Shown here piece by piece: positions 1 to 8,384 of a stretch of 59,355 nt of DNA. The DNA comes from Chromatiales bacterium. Its GTDB lineage: Bacteria; Pseudomonadota; Gammaproteobacteria; RBG-16-57-12. The notes below the pieces were generated by a model. That model was not told the origin of the DNA, did no database searches, and worked only from the letters and a program-made list of their open reading frames with translations. A program made the position numbers and the translations under genes. Position 1 is the first letter of the stretch. Each line of letters opens with the position of its first letter. Location of the stretch: positions 1-59,355 of the forward strand of contig JALSJH010000080.1 in the NCBI GenBank assembly GCA_026989455.1, given 5' to 3'.

Positions 1-20
1 CGATAAAGCAGCCTGCAGCC

Positions 21-185
21 GTAGGCGCTGCCTTTAGATAGCGATGTTTTAATTTTTCGCCATCTAAAGATGGCTCCTACGGGGCGGGTTATCTTTGGGT
101 GGTGTTTGGGGTTTTTCGCCATCTAAAGATGGCTTCTACGAGGTGCGGGTTATCTTTGGCTGTAGGCGCTATCTTTAGGTGGCGA
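21..185. repeat. REP-like palindrome array, four copies
   Basis: Four related units of about 24 bases lie at 21-44, 57-80, 116-139 and 162-185. The consensus is GTAG, then GAGCCATCTTTAGATGGCGA. Units 1 and 4 read on the plus strand and units 2 and 3 on the minus strand, so the array is two mirrored pairs. Each unit holds an imperfect palindrome (GCCATC/GATGGC) next to a GTAG tetranucleotide, the classic form of REP sequences mobilised by RAYT (TnpA-REP) transposases. No such transposase lies in the window. Further pairs occur near 25095, 49285 and 54707. Confidence 0.85.
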
Positions 186-242
186 TGTTTGGAGGGAGGC
201 TCACCTGCCCATGGTTTGATGGGGGGTGAGCGGGGTCTGTTT

Positions 243-2120
243 TTACTGCATATATAGATTCAAGCGGCGGGCGGTGAGTGAGCCGTCACTCTCACTGTAT
301 ATTCCGGGGGCTTCGATTCGCTTGACGGTGGCTCCGCTGTTTAGCAGGGTTTGTAGTTCGGTGGCGAACGATTCGAAGCTGAGGTGAAGGTGGTATGAGC
401 CTCTTTGATGAATCACGTAGTGGCTTACTCCTGCTTCACCGGGGAGGATGGTGGGCGGGGTGGTGAGTGCGGTCAGGTCGATGCGTTCGCCTCTGCGGCT
501 GACGTGGTGAAAGCGACCGACACCCTCCAGATTGAGTGCCATGCCGTTACTGTCTAAGCGGCTGATGGCATTGGCTGAGGCGGGTTGCCAGTCGATGACC
601 ATTAAGGCGGGCTGGGTGTTGAGGCTGACCAGTGTTTGTGCGGAAAAATCAGCCGGTGCGGTACCAAATGGGGTCACAAAACCCCGCGCCCGCAGTGGTG
701 TGTTGGGGGTTAGTTGTGAGGTATCAAGCGTGGCGGTTGCCACTTCGTAGTGGCTGGGGTCGGCATCAAATTCGCTTGAAGTCCCGGTGCCGGTGAAGTC
801 GAACGGTGCAATGCGGCGGCGGTCAATGGCACCCAGGTTCATGACTAATCCCCGGCGGTTATCCACTACGGTGCCGGTGATGTTGGTCATTTCCAGGTTT
901 ACCAGGCCTTGGCTAGCATCCAGTGCGATGATCAATGTTATGGAGGGTGTTATTTCGCCAAATACCGTCACCCGTGCGCCGACGGAGATGGCGGAGATGT
1001 CGTGCTGATCCATGGAGCGCTGTTTTTTTACTTTTGTCTCTGGGCCGATGGTGACGATAATTTCACCCATAAAATCAACCCTACCCTGATCACCAGGACG
1101 AATCAGTGTGGCACCGCGCACGGTTAGGGTGTTGCCATCACGGGCGATCACGTTTCCTTTTACAACACTCTGCTCTCCCCCTGGCACGCTGCGGCCAACG
1201 TAGACTTCACGCGCTTCAAATTGACGTGGATTGAGTTTAAGGTCGCCGAAGGCGATGGTGGCGGTGAGGTGCGCTTGTTGTGCCAGTCGCTGGAGGCCGC
1301 GCTCGCCTTGATAGGTTTCGCCATCAATCTGAAAGATGGTTTCATCTGTGGTTTTAACGGTTAGTTTACCGAACGCATCGTTATTGCTGCTTGAGAGTCG
1401 CTGATGGAAGGGGCGCAGGTAGATCTGATAACTGCTATCCGCTAGGTCAACACTTTGTAATGGGCCACGGACACGATGTGGTTTGTTTTTTTCCAGGTCA
1501 ACATCGGCGACCAGTACCGGCATCACGGTGACCACAGGGTCTTCGCCTGTGAAGTCGGTTTGGTGTGAGGCGTTGAGGTCAAAATCGAGCGTCAAATGAG
1601 AGGGTAAACCGGGGACGATCAGCAGGGTGTTGTGGTCTTCTAAGCGCACGGAGAGTTCAACCGTGTCACTTATCGGGTTACCACTCTCATCTTGCAGATT
1701 TTCAGGTTTTACCTGCACCGGTTCACCCGCGCTATTCTCTACCCAGATATCCGCATTGCGATAATCCATCGTCAGGGTACCTTTAACGTAGGTTCCTGAG
1801 GGGATGGTGGCGGCGGTTAAGAGTTCGGTGATCTCGACATATTGAGCAAAGTCGACCCGGGTGGTGAGCGGTAGCGTCTCGACTACGGTGCCATTGGCTT
1901 TAAGCAGGCTGATGGAGGTGACATCGACGGTGTAGGTGCTGAAATCACCCTCTGCATCGGTGAGGCTGATATAGAGTTCGCCCTCCTCGCTACTGGCATC
2001 GGATCCGCTATCGTTACAGCCACTGAGTATGAACACCAGGCTGAGTAGCAGCGCCATGAGTCCATGGCGAATGGCCGAGGTTGGTTGGTGTTTTAATTGG
2101 TCTGTTTTTTCGGTGTTCAT
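243..2120 (-). CDS. DUF4382/DUF5666-type lipoprotein
   Basis: This is a large predicted lipoprotein of about 625 residues. The N-terminus has a signal segment ending in a lipobox (LSGC), followed by a Ser/Asp/Glu-rich linker. The next roughly 170 residues (GELYISLTDAEGDF, then ITSISLLKANG-like strands) resemble DUF4382, and the middle contains repeated small beta modules of DUF5666 type (VKGNVIARDGNTLTVRG and similar). I chose the ATG at 2120 because GGAGAG lies 7 bases upstream; an in-frame ATG at 2135 lacks such a site. It is the last gene of the minus-strand run that begins with the ECF sigma gene at 4765. The molecular function is unknown; it probably faces the periplasm or the cell surface. 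Confidence 0.8.
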   Translation of the reverse strand: MNTEKTDQLKHQPTSAIRHGLMALLLSLVFILSGCNDSGSDASSEEGELYISLTDAEGDFSTYTVDVTSISLLKANGTVVETLPLTTRVDFAQYVEITELLTAATIPSGTYVKGTLTMDYRNADIWVENSAGEPVQVKPENLQDESGNPISDTVELSVRLEDHNTLLIVPGLPSHLTLDFDLNASHQTDFTGEDPVVTVMPVLVADVDLEKNKPHRVRGPLQSVDLADSSYQIYLRPFHQRLSSSNNDAFGKLTVKTTDETIFQIDGETYQGERGLQRLAQQAHLTATIAFGDLKLNPRQFEAREVYVGRSVPGGEQSVVKGNVIARDGNTLTVRGATLIRPGDQGRVDFMGEIIVTIGPETKVKKQRSMDQHDISAISVGARVTVFGEITPSITLIIALDASQGLVNLEMTNITGTVVDNRRGLVMNLGAIDRRRIAPFDFTGTGTSSEFDADPSHYEVATATLDTSQLTPNTPLRARGFVTPFGTAPADFSAQTLVSLNTQPALMVIDWQPASANAISRLDSNGMALNLEGVGRFHHVSRRGERIDLTALTTPPTILPGEAGVSHYVIHQRGSYHLHLSFESFATELQTLLNSGATVKRIEAPGIYSESDGSLTARRLNLYMQ

Positions 2121-2203
2121 TGTCACACTCTCCATATGGTCGGGCTATCAACGACTATAACGCATGGCGTGTGAATCGGTTGACACCTCATTGTGAAGTT
2201 CAT

Positions 2204-3067
2204 TTACCACTCATAGGTCAACGCCAGATTAGCAAAGGTAATTGGGTCGCCTGCGAATCGCTGTTGGCCAAAACCCACACCCATCTCCCACTTCTCTGTG
2301 AGTGGAATATAGTGGTCAATCATCGCGATATGGGTGCGACGGCCATCAACGGCGGATTGGCTCTGCCCAAGGGTCAATGCCATGTAGCCGGTTTTAAGCG
2401 GGAAACCCACATCAAGATAGCCGTGACGACTCTCCAGCCCTTGGGCTTGGCTCAATACGTGGGGTGTAAAGAGGCGCACCACTCTCGGGCTACGCACCGG
2501 ATCGAGCTGGGTGAGGTTTTCTGTGTAGCGGTACTCAGTGTAGCGAAGCCCCATTTGCCAACCACGCGGGGTGAAATAGCGCAGCGAGGCGGTGAGACCT
2601 GTGGCGGAAAAGCTGATTGTTCTGCGCGATCTTTGTCGAGTTCGCACCTCCATTGTCATCTCGCGCTGAGTCGGACTAAGGGCGATGTACCACTGCTCAG
2701 TATTTATGCCGATTAGCAGATTTTGGCTGTTGATCTCAAAACCAGCGCCACTCTGCCAGTGGTCATAACCGATTGAGAGGTGTAGCGGTGCGAACGGATC
2801 ACTACCGAGGTTAATGGCGTACTGTTTGGCGTTTGAGTTGCTGTTTTTTTGCTGGCTAGCGGCGAGTGATAGCCGCAGTTTGTGGGGCAGTACGGAGTCG
2901 GTATAGAGAGCTTGGCTCTGGTTGCCCAGCTCATCAAAGCCCAGCTCCAGAGTGAGCTGTGTTGGCAGGTGGTCTGAGGCGGAGGCCGCCGAACTGATCA
3001 AGAGCAGAAAGAGCGTGCTCAGTTGAGCACACTGTGCGAGGCAGCGCTTATTTTCTATCTTTTGCAC
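2204..3067 (-). CDS. Predicted outer-membrane beta-barrel protein
   Basis: The protein has 287 residues with an N-terminal signal peptide (a hydrophobic stretch ending near SSAASA). The rest has alternating polar and hydrophobic strands rich in Tyr, Gln and Arg, and it ends in Tyr-Glu-Trp, an aromatic C-terminus typical of outer-membrane barrels. I recognise no named family. Its ATG lies only 9 bases after the stop of the DUF3106 gene, so it is very likely in the same operon, and the lipoprotein gene follows about 80 bases downstream. A role as the surface partner of that lipoprotein is plausible but is inference. The barrel call rests on composition and the C-terminal residue only. Confidence 0.65.
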   Translation of the reverse strand: MQKIENKRCLAQCAQLSTLFLLLISSAASASDHLPTQLTLELGFDELGNQSQALYTDSVLPHKLRLSLAASQQKNSNSNAKQYAINLGSDPFAPLHLSIGYDHWQSGAGFEINSQNLLIGINTEQWYIALSPTQREMTMEVRTRQRSRRTISFSATGLTASLRYFTPRGWQMGLRYTEYRYTENLTQLDPVRSPRVVRLFTPHVLSQAQGLESRHGYLDVGFPLKTGYMALTLGQSQSAVDGRRTHIAMIDHYIPLTEKWEMGVGFGQQRFAGDPITFANLALTYEW

Positions 3068-3076
3068 ATGAGTTCA

Positions 3077-3526
3077 TTAGTAACGGCGATTCTCTATAAT
3101 CCGCCGCTTTACCTTTGGAGGCAAGTTATTCCAACGCTGTCGTAACTGCTGCCGTTGTGCGGCGGGTAGCTGGTTAAACCGCTGGTAGCGTTGGCGAATG
3201 TTCTCTCTGTTTTGCGGTGTCATCGCTAGGTAGCGTTGAAACTGTTTGCGTACTTTCTCTCGCCTATCGGCGGGGAGCTGTTGCCAGCGTTCAAAGCGCC
3301 CTTTAAATTGCTGACGTTGCTGGGGGGTGAGTTTTTCCCAGCGCTCGACACCTTTTAATATTTTTTGCTGACGCGGTGCGGGAAGGCTATTCCACTGATC
3401 AGAAAATGGCTTCAACAGCTGCTGCTGCCCTGCACTCAGTTCACTCCAAGTAAGGGGTGTGGTGTCGGCAATTAGCGCCGAGCTAACACTCATTAATAGC
3501 AGTACAAACAGTAGTCGATTAATCAT
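3077..3526 (-). CDS. DUF3106 domain protein, secreted
   Basis: The protein has about 149 residues: a signal peptide, then a string of short helical repeats of the type W-x-x-L-P-x-x-x-R-x-x-x (LPAPRQQKILKGVERWEKL, LTPQQRQQFKGRFERWQQL, LPADRREKVRKQFQRY). This is the signature of DUF3106, an uncharacterised family often found beside ECF sigma factors and DUF3619 genes. I placed the start at the ATG at 3526, which overlaps the stop of the preceding gene by 8 bases and directly precedes the signal peptide. The repeats are very basic and glutamine-rich, giving a strongly cationic periplasmic protein. Function is unknown. Confidence 0.82.
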   Translation of the reverse strand: MINRLLFVLLLMSVSSALIADTTPLTWSELSAGQQQLLKPFSDQWNSLPAPRQQKILKGVERWEKLTPQQRQQFKGRFERWQQLPADRREKVRKQFQRYLAMTPQNRENIRQRYQRFNQLPAAQRQQLRQRWNNLPPKVKRRIIENRRY

Positions 3527-3776
3527 TGCGACGCTCCTCATCTTTATCACCGGCCTCCAGCTCCTCCTCACTAACCACTAATGCCAGTGGGTCGACCCAG
3601 TGCCCTTCGTCATCCTGCCACTCGGCAATAAACTCAAAGAGTTCAAGCGGGAGTGGCGCTTCATCCGCTGCAAAAACTGCCGGCGAGAAGAGTAGTAGTA
3701 TGAGTACACCAACCACGCTATATTGACGGGTCAGCGCTTCTGTGGCATTTCGCATCAAGGCATCGCTCGCAGACAA
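3519..3776 (-). CDS. Small secreted acidic protein, unknown
   Basis: This short gene encodes about 85 residues: a hydrophobic signal segment (VVGVLILLLFSPAVFA) followed by an acidic tail rich in Glu and Asp. The start is uncertain. A TTG at 3776 has AAGGGA 7 bases upstream, while an ATG at 3755 has only a weak site; both give a plausible signal peptide. The stop overlaps the start of the DUF3106 gene by 8 bases, implying translational coupling. The acidic tail next to a very basic DUF3106 partner is notable, and the two mature proteins could pair electrostatically, though that is inference. I recognise no family. Confidence 0.6.
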   Translation of the reverse strand: MSASDALMRNATEALTRQYSVVGVLILLLFSPAVFAADEAPLPLELFEFIAEWQDDEGHWVDPLALVVSEEELEAGDKDEERRND

Positions 3777-3869
3777 TGGTTGTTCCCTTGGCAAGGGCTA
3801 TAACGCCGAGGTGGAATGCCACAGAATCGCCCGAAGGGTTGATCTACTGGCAGGTAACTCGCTTTGCGG

Positions 3870-4220
3870 TTAACCCAAGTCACTATTAGCCTCCTCTTCC
3901 AATAGCCAGAGAATCAGGTCAATATCTTCATACATCTCCGGCTCTTCCTCGGCGCTTAATAGTGCAATATCTTCAAACAGTGCCATCGGTACCGGCGGTT
4001 CACTCGGCACCATGAGGCTGTTAACCAGCACCGCGCCAAAAATCAGCGAGGCAAAAGCGGCACTGGGCATTTTCCAGCCAAGACGGCGCGGCGTGGTGAG
4101 TGCCTCTTGGCGGGCGGTGCGTAACGCCGCTACGGTGGCTGGATCAAGCGCGGCCTCTGTTCGGTCCAGCCGGGCTTTCAGCTGCTCGGTAAACCGATGG
4201 TGCTGTTCATCTTCACTCAT
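3870..4220 (-). CDS. DUF3619-like membrane protein, possible anti-sigma
   Basis: The protein has 116 residues. Residues 1-45 are hydrophilic and helical (FTEQLKARLDRTEAAL, then TVAALRTARQEAL). A single membrane segment follows near residues 50-70 (AAFASLIFGAVLVNSLM), then a short acidic tail. Size, layout and position directly after a sigma factor gene match the DUF3619 family. Its ATG overlaps the sigma stop as ATGA and has GGAGGGG upstream, so translation is coupled. By analogy with other sigma-adjacent single-span proteins it may hold the sigma factor at the membrane, but I see no zinc-binding anti-sigma motif. Confidence 0.72.
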   Translation of the reverse strand: MSEDEQHHRFTEQLKARLDRTEAALDPATVAALRTARQEALTTPRRLGWKMPSAAFASLIFGAVLVNSLMVPSEPPVPMALFEDIALLSAEEEPEMYEDIDLILWLLEEEANSDLG

Positions 4221-4765
4221 AACGGTTGCCCCTCCAGGTGACAACGCAGTGCCTTTAATGCACGCGAATAGTGAGTTTTTACGCTGCCACTGGAGCAGCC
4301 CATGGCCGCTGCAGTCTCGGCGGTGTTCAGCCCCTCCCAGCAGCGCAATAAAAAAGCTTGTTGCTGGCGCAGTGGCAGGCGACGAATAGCCACATCCAGT
4401 CGCGCCATTGTGGTCTCTGCTTGCAGCTGTTCTTCGGGCTGCCACCGCTTTGCTGATGGCAGGTTATCCATGGGGTCGCCCTCATCACCCCAGCCAATCA
4501 GTTTACGCAGGCCGTTACGGAATTTGTTGCGGCGGTATCCATCTCGAATACGGCTCTGCATAATACGATGAAAAAGCGGCCCCCACTCGGCCTCATCTTT
4601 TGAGGCATATTTTTGTACCAGCTTAATCATCGCATCTTGCACGATATCCAGCGCATCCTCGCGGCTGCCGGTTGCAAGATAGGCCATCCGGTAGGCGCGA
4701 CGTTCCACACTGGCCAGAAACTGCTCTATCACACCACCCCCAACCTTTCCGCTGGGTAGCTGCAT
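4217..4765 (-). CDS. ECF-type sigma-70 family RNA polymerase sigma factor
   Basis: The protein has 182 residues with sigma region 2 near residues 15-80 (including ALDIVQDAMIKLVQK and FHRIMQSRIRDGYRR) and region 4 near 125-175 (LPLRQQQAFLLRCWEGLNTAETAAAMGCS, then GSVKTHYSRALKALR, a helix-turn-helix). It lacks regions 1.1 and 3, as ECF factors do. It heads a run of six minus-strand genes with short gaps or overlaps: DUF3619-like, small secreted protein, DUF3106, predicted barrel, lipoprotein. It therefore probably controls an envelope-related operon, including its own expression. The inducing signal cannot be read from the sequence. Confidence 0.9.
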   Translation of the reverse strand: MQLPSGKVGGGVIEQFLASVERRAYRMAYLATGSREDALDIVQDAMIKLVQKYASKDEAEWGPLFHRIMQSRIRDGYRRNKFRNGLRKLIGWGDEGDPMDNLPSAKRWQPEEQLQAETTMARLDVAIRRLPLRQQQAFLLRCWEGLNTAETAAAMGCSSGSVKTHYSRALKALRCHLEGQPL

Positions 4766-4891
4766 TGACAGGGTATCAATAGGTTCACATTTTTCTCTTG
4801 AGGCGATTCTATGGTGTGTTTAACGCATCAACCTAGCATTGGTTGACACGTTTGTGGGATTTTTTGGTGTTGTGCGGGGGAAAGGGGAGGG

Positions 4892-6019
4892 TTAATCGCT
4901 AAACACATCGTCAAGACGCGCCTTTACGGTATCGAACTGCGCTTCAATAAAGACCACACGGCCAAATACCGCTTCGATCGCATCGGTGGTTTTCATGGCA
5001 ATTTCGCGGATTCGGTTCTCCTCTTCATCGGTTAAACCTAACACCATCATCGCGTTATCGACATCATTGACCATGGTTTCGATGACCGCCATATTATCTT
5101 TCTGCATTTCGGCCATGGTCTGCTTTAGCTCATGCATGGCATCCTGTATCGCATCGACCAGCGCTTGGCGTTTTCTGTTTTTATCATCACTCATAATGAC
5201 CGTAACACGTGCTTCTATGGCGTTACAGAGCGTACCGATGGTGTCTTTATAGATGCCATATTTATCTGGGTTATCAATGGGCATGTTTTTTATCAGGATA
5301 GAGAAGTCCTGATAGTTGATGATGGTGCGACTGCCAAAATCAAAGAAGCGGGATTTTTTGCGTGACATCTCAATCACATTGGCTTCAAGTGGCGACACTT
5401 CACCCTGGTCACCAAAATTCAGTTGCCCTTGTGGGGTATGAAACTGAATCGAACTGTGCAGGCCATTGTTACGCATAAAATCAAAAAACAGCTCGGCTAT
5501 GGCGGCATAGCTCTCACATGTCACGCTGTTTTTAAAGAATTCGATCACCTGACCTAGGTCACTTGAGTAGGTCATCGCTTGCATCGCCACACTCTGAGAT
5601 TGGGTTATCTCTTCTTTTAGCTGGCGATTTTTATTTCGCACATCCAGCACTCGGGCAATTTTTTGCACTAACTCTTTGGGGTCGATTGGCTTGGTAATGT
5701 AGTCATCGCCGCCTACCTCATACCCTTTCAGGCGCTCTTCCAGTGTGGAGAGCGAGCTGACAAAGATAAACGGCACATCGAGCCACTCGGGTAATTGATG
5801 TACTTCGCTACAGAACTCATAGCCATCCATGCCCGGCATTACAATGTCTGAAACAATCAGGTCTGCCGCGTGTTCTGGCTGTTGCATTAACGCCAGAGCC
5901 TCTTCGGCGCTCTCTGCACGCAACACCTCGTAGCCCTCCGTGGCGATATGCAGCGCGTTCAACTCCATGAGTGCGGGGTCATCTTCAATTATAAAAACAG
6001 TGGGGATTTTATCTGACAT
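4892..6019 (-). CDS. Response regulator with uncharacterised output region
   Basis: Residues 1-130 form a CheY-like receiver domain. Acidic pocket residues are in FIIEDDPAL, the phospho-acceptor Asp is in LIVSDIVMPGMDGYEF, and the conserved Lys is in DDYITKPIDPKEL. A short coiled linker follows, then about 230 residues that are neither a known DNA-binding domain nor GGDEF, EAL or HD-GYP. The C-terminal part (MHELKQTMAEMQKDN and after) is strongly helical and probably dimeric. No histidine kinase gene adjoins it. The region between this gene and csiV (6020-6165) must carry both promoters because the genes diverge. Confidence 0.85.
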   Translation of the reverse strand: MSDKIPTVFIIEDDPALMELNALHIATEGYEVLRAESAEEALALMQQPEHAADLIVSDIVMPGMDGYEFCSEVHQLPEWLDVPFIFVSSLSTLEERLKGYEVGGDDYITKPIDPKELVQKIARVLDVRNKNRQLKEEITQSQSVAMQAMTYSSDLGQVIEFFKNSVTCESYAAIAELFFDFMRNNGLHSSIQFHTPQGQLNFGDQGEVSPLEANVIEMSRKKSRFFDFGSRTIINYQDFSILIKNMPIDNPDKYGIYKDTIGTLCNAIEARVTVIMSDDKNRKRQALVDAIQDAMHELKQTMAEMQKDNMAVIETMVNDVDNAMMVLGLTDEEENRIREIAMKTTDAIEAVFGRVVFIEAQFDTVKARLDDVFSD

Positions 6020-6165
6020 AAGTAGACTCTTGTGCGGCTCAGGATATTGCCACTATAACGACATCGTGGTGATAAAAATGAGCACTTCATGGTCAAATAT
6101 TTAGGATCGATCTAAATCGACTGAAAACGGTGACGTAACCGAGCAACTTGCGTAACATAACCCTA

Positions 6166-7080
6166 ATGACTAGAGACCTTTTTATAAACAATAGTGCCGT
6201 AAAGCCTCTGCTGCTTATCTCGCTACTCTTCTGTTCAAATGGGCTTCAAGCTGAAGCCGAATCAGAACCCACGCCCGCACCCTGGTATGAGGTTGAGATC
6301 ATTCTATTTGAGTGGAACTCAAAAAAAGCGCCGTTCCGTGAGGCGTTAAACCAACAAGCAACCACGCCCGAGTTGATCGGCACCCTTGAGTTAACCCCTC
6401 CATTTAAGCCTGAACTGGATGATGGCAAAGCGCTCGAAACGGCATATCAGCAGTTAACGGAGTCGCAGCTTCAGCTCTCTGATGCCTTCAATAAGCTGGA
6501 AAGAAACCCTGCCTATACCGCACTGCTACACATCGGCTGGCGACAACCCGGGCTGAGCCGTGATCTCGCCCCGGCGGTTTTGATTTACCCCTATGCGACG
6601 GATCAGCAGATTAGTGAAGCACGCTATATGGGCCTTAGTGAAGAGGAGGGTGATGCCTCCCCCCCTAGCGAAGCCACTTCCGAATGGCACGATGGCAGCC
6701 ACATCTTCGGTTACATTCGTCTCTTTTTGAGTCGCTACCTGCATATCGAGAGTGACCTGGTACTTTCGAAACCCGCTGAGGTGGTCTCACACCACTTGCT
6801 TCTAAATGATATTTCAGCACGTCTACAGGTGGCGGAGAGTGGCCGCTATTTCAACTCACCCGATCAATTATTAACCCCGGCGAATATCCCCTGGCGACAG
6901 GAGACCTCTCTGCATGAAAACCACTATTTCAGAATTGATGAGAGCCGCCGTGTGCGCAAGCAGGAGCTGCACTATTTTGATCATCCGCGTTTTGGGATGT
7001 TACTGGTGGTGCGAGATTACACACCACCGGTTGAAGAGATTGATGAGGTAGAGGAAGCCGCTGAGTACGCCGTCGAGTAG
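6166..7080 (+). CDS. csiV: CsiV family periplasmic protein
   Basis: The protein has 304 residues: a signal peptide (PLLLISLLFCSNGLQAEA), then the family signature WYEVEIILFEW directly after cleavage, and the C-terminal block RVRKQELHYFDHPRFGMLLVV. CsiV is a periplasmic peptidoglycan-binding protein that activates the lipoprotein LpoA and so the synthase PBP1a; this was shown in Pseudomonas aeruginosa and Vibrio. The mfd gene that often adjoins csiV is not in the window. I used the ATG at 6166; a TTG at 6148 in the same frame is possible, and neither has a clear ribosome site. It is convergent with the phosphorylase gene, with no gap between the two stops. Confidence 0.85.
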   Translation: MTRDLFINNSAVKPLLLISLLFCSNGLQAEAESEPTPAPWYEVEIILFEWNSKKAPFREALNQQATTPELIGTLELTPPFKPELDDGKALETAYQQLTESQLQLSDAFNKLERNPAYTALLHIGWRQPGLSRDLAPAVLIYPYATDQQISEARYMGLSEEEGDASPPSEATSEWHDGSHIFGYIRLFLSRYLHIESDLVLSKPAEVVSHHLLLNDISARLQVAESGRYFNSPDQLLTPANIPWRQETSLHENHYFRIDESRRVRKQELHYFDHPRFGMLLVVRDYTPPVEEIDEVEEAAEYAVE

Positions 7081-7821
7081 TTACAGCTCGCTAACTACCC
7101 GTGTTAGCAACTGCCGCACCCGCTGCATTCCCAGCTCCAGTGTTTGCTCGATCTCGGCCATGGTGATAACACCCTCTGTACACCCTGCGGCCCAGTTGGC
7201 CACCACGGCACAGCAGGCGTAATCAACGCCTAGCTCCCGCGCTAAAACCGCCTCTGGCATTCCGGTCATCCCCACTAGGTCACAGCCATCCCGTTGCATA
7301 CGGATGATCTCGGCGGCGCTCTCCAGCCGTGGCCCCTGGGTCGCCCCATAGGTTGCGCCTGCGAGCACTGAAAAATCGACACCTTGCGCCGCCTTTAGCA
7401 GCTTTTGGCGCAGCGTTTCAGTGTAGGGGTAGCTAAAGTCAACGTGCTCAACTGGCTGATCTCCACCATCATAAAAGGTGGCTTCACGGCTGTGGGTGTA
7501 ATCGATAATCTGATCCGGAATCGCCACTTGTGCTGGCCCCATGGCGGCCGTTATGCCACCCACCGCCGCTACCGCAATGATCTGCTCAACACCCACTGAG
7601 TGCAGTGCCCACAGGTTAGCCCGATAGTTCACTCGATGGGGTGGAAGGGTGTGGTGTTCTCCGTGCCGCGCAAGAAAGACCACCTCACGCCCGGCCAGTT
7701 TGCCGATGGTCAATTCACCAGAGGGTGCGCCGTAGGGTGTCTCTACCGCTTGTCGCTGTGTCACCTCTAAGCCCGAGATGGAAGCCAGCCCGGTACCCCC
7801 GATAAATGCAATTTTAACCAT
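7081..7821 (-). CDS. S-methyl-5'-thioinosine phosphorylase (MTAP/PNP family)
   Basis: The protein has 246 residues of the trimeric purine nucleoside phosphorylase fold. Features include the N-terminal IGGTGL loop, phosphate-site motifs (LARHGEHH, NYRANLWAL), and the substrate block YGATQGPRLESAAEI followed by DLVGMTGMPEAVLA. The base-contacting loop reads VVANWAAG, with Asn where adenine-specific MTA phosphorylases have Asp. That favours 6-oxopurine substrates, as in the Pseudomonas aeruginosa enzyme PA3004. The reaction splits methylthioinosine into hypoxanthine and methylthioribose-1-phosphate. Hpt, the hypoxanthine salvage enzyme, is encoded 5 bases upstream, which supports the assignment. 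Confidence 0.88.
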   Translation of the reverse strand: MVKIAFIGGTGLASISGLEVTQRQAVETPYGAPSGELTIGKLAGREVVFLARHGEHHTLPPHRVNYRANLWALHSVGVEQIIAVAAVGGITAAMGPAQVAIPDQIIDYTHSREATFYDGGDQPVEHVDFSYPYTETLRQKLLKAAQGVDFSVLAGATYGATQGPRLESAAEIIRMQRDGCDLVGMTGMPEAVLARELGVDYACCAVVANWAAGCTEGVITMAEIEQTLELGMQRVRQLLTRVVSEL

Positions 7822-7826
7822 AATCG

Positions 7827-8384
7827 CTACTTCTCTTTCATGGCATAGATTGCCGGTAGGTTACGCAGGTAACCCTTATAGTCCATACCGCAGCCAAAAA
7901 TATAGCGATCTTCTACATCCAGGCCGACAAAGTCGGCACGCATTTTTACTTTTCGGTCATGTATTTTATTAACTAGAACGGCGCTATAAACGGCCTCGGC
8001 TCCCACACGGTAGCACTCATCAATAATCGATTGCAGCGTGGCACCTACATCGTGAATATCATCGACGATTAACACGGTACGCCCCTGCAAGTCACTCTTG
8101 GGTTTCACCCGCCACGTCAGCTCACCGCCCTCGGTACTGTTGCTGTATCGCGTGGCGTGCAGGTAATCCATCTCCAGCGGAAACAGACAGCGTGGTAACA
8201 GCTGGCCTGCGGTAATCAAGCCGCCATTCATAACACTCAAGACCAGCGGATTTTTATCAGCCAACTGCTGGGTGATCTCGGTGGCCATCTTATCCAGCGC
8301 TTGCTGGATCTGCTGTTCATTGTAAAGGCAATCGGACTCTTGGTAGATCTGCCAGGCGTGGGGGGCTATCTCATTCATGGTCAT
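7827..8384 (-). CDS. hpt: Hypoxanthine-guanine phosphoribosyltransferase
   Basis: The protein has 185 residues of the type I phosphoribosyltransferase fold. The PRPP-binding motif VLIVDDIHDVGATL sits near residues 100-113, the flexible loop near 70-90, and a C-terminal base-binding segment (FVGLDVEDRYIFGCGMDYKG) follows. It converts hypoxanthine or guanine plus PRPP to IMP or GMP in the cytoplasm. It is followed after 5 bases by methylthioinosine phosphorylase, which releases hypoxanthine, so the pair forms a salvage route. Its start overlaps the mscS-type gene by 14 bases. Two in-frame ATGs (8384 and 8378) are equally possible, and no strong ribosome site is seen. Confidence 0.9.
   Translation of the reverse strand: MTMNEIAPHAWQIYQESDCLYNEQQIQQALDKMATEITQQLADKNPLVLSVMNGGLITAGQLLPRCLFPLEMDYLHATRYSNSTEGGELTWRVKPKSDLQGRTVLIVDDIHDVGATLQSIIDECYRVGAEAVYSAVLVNKIHDRKVKMRADFVGLDVEDRYIFGCGMDYKGYLRNLPAIYAMKEK

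Noticed and set aside
2081-2716. 211-codon frame on the plus strand
   Set aside because: It lies opposite the barrel gene, which has a signal peptide, coupling to its neighbour and a proper C-terminus; the plus-strand product has no such features.
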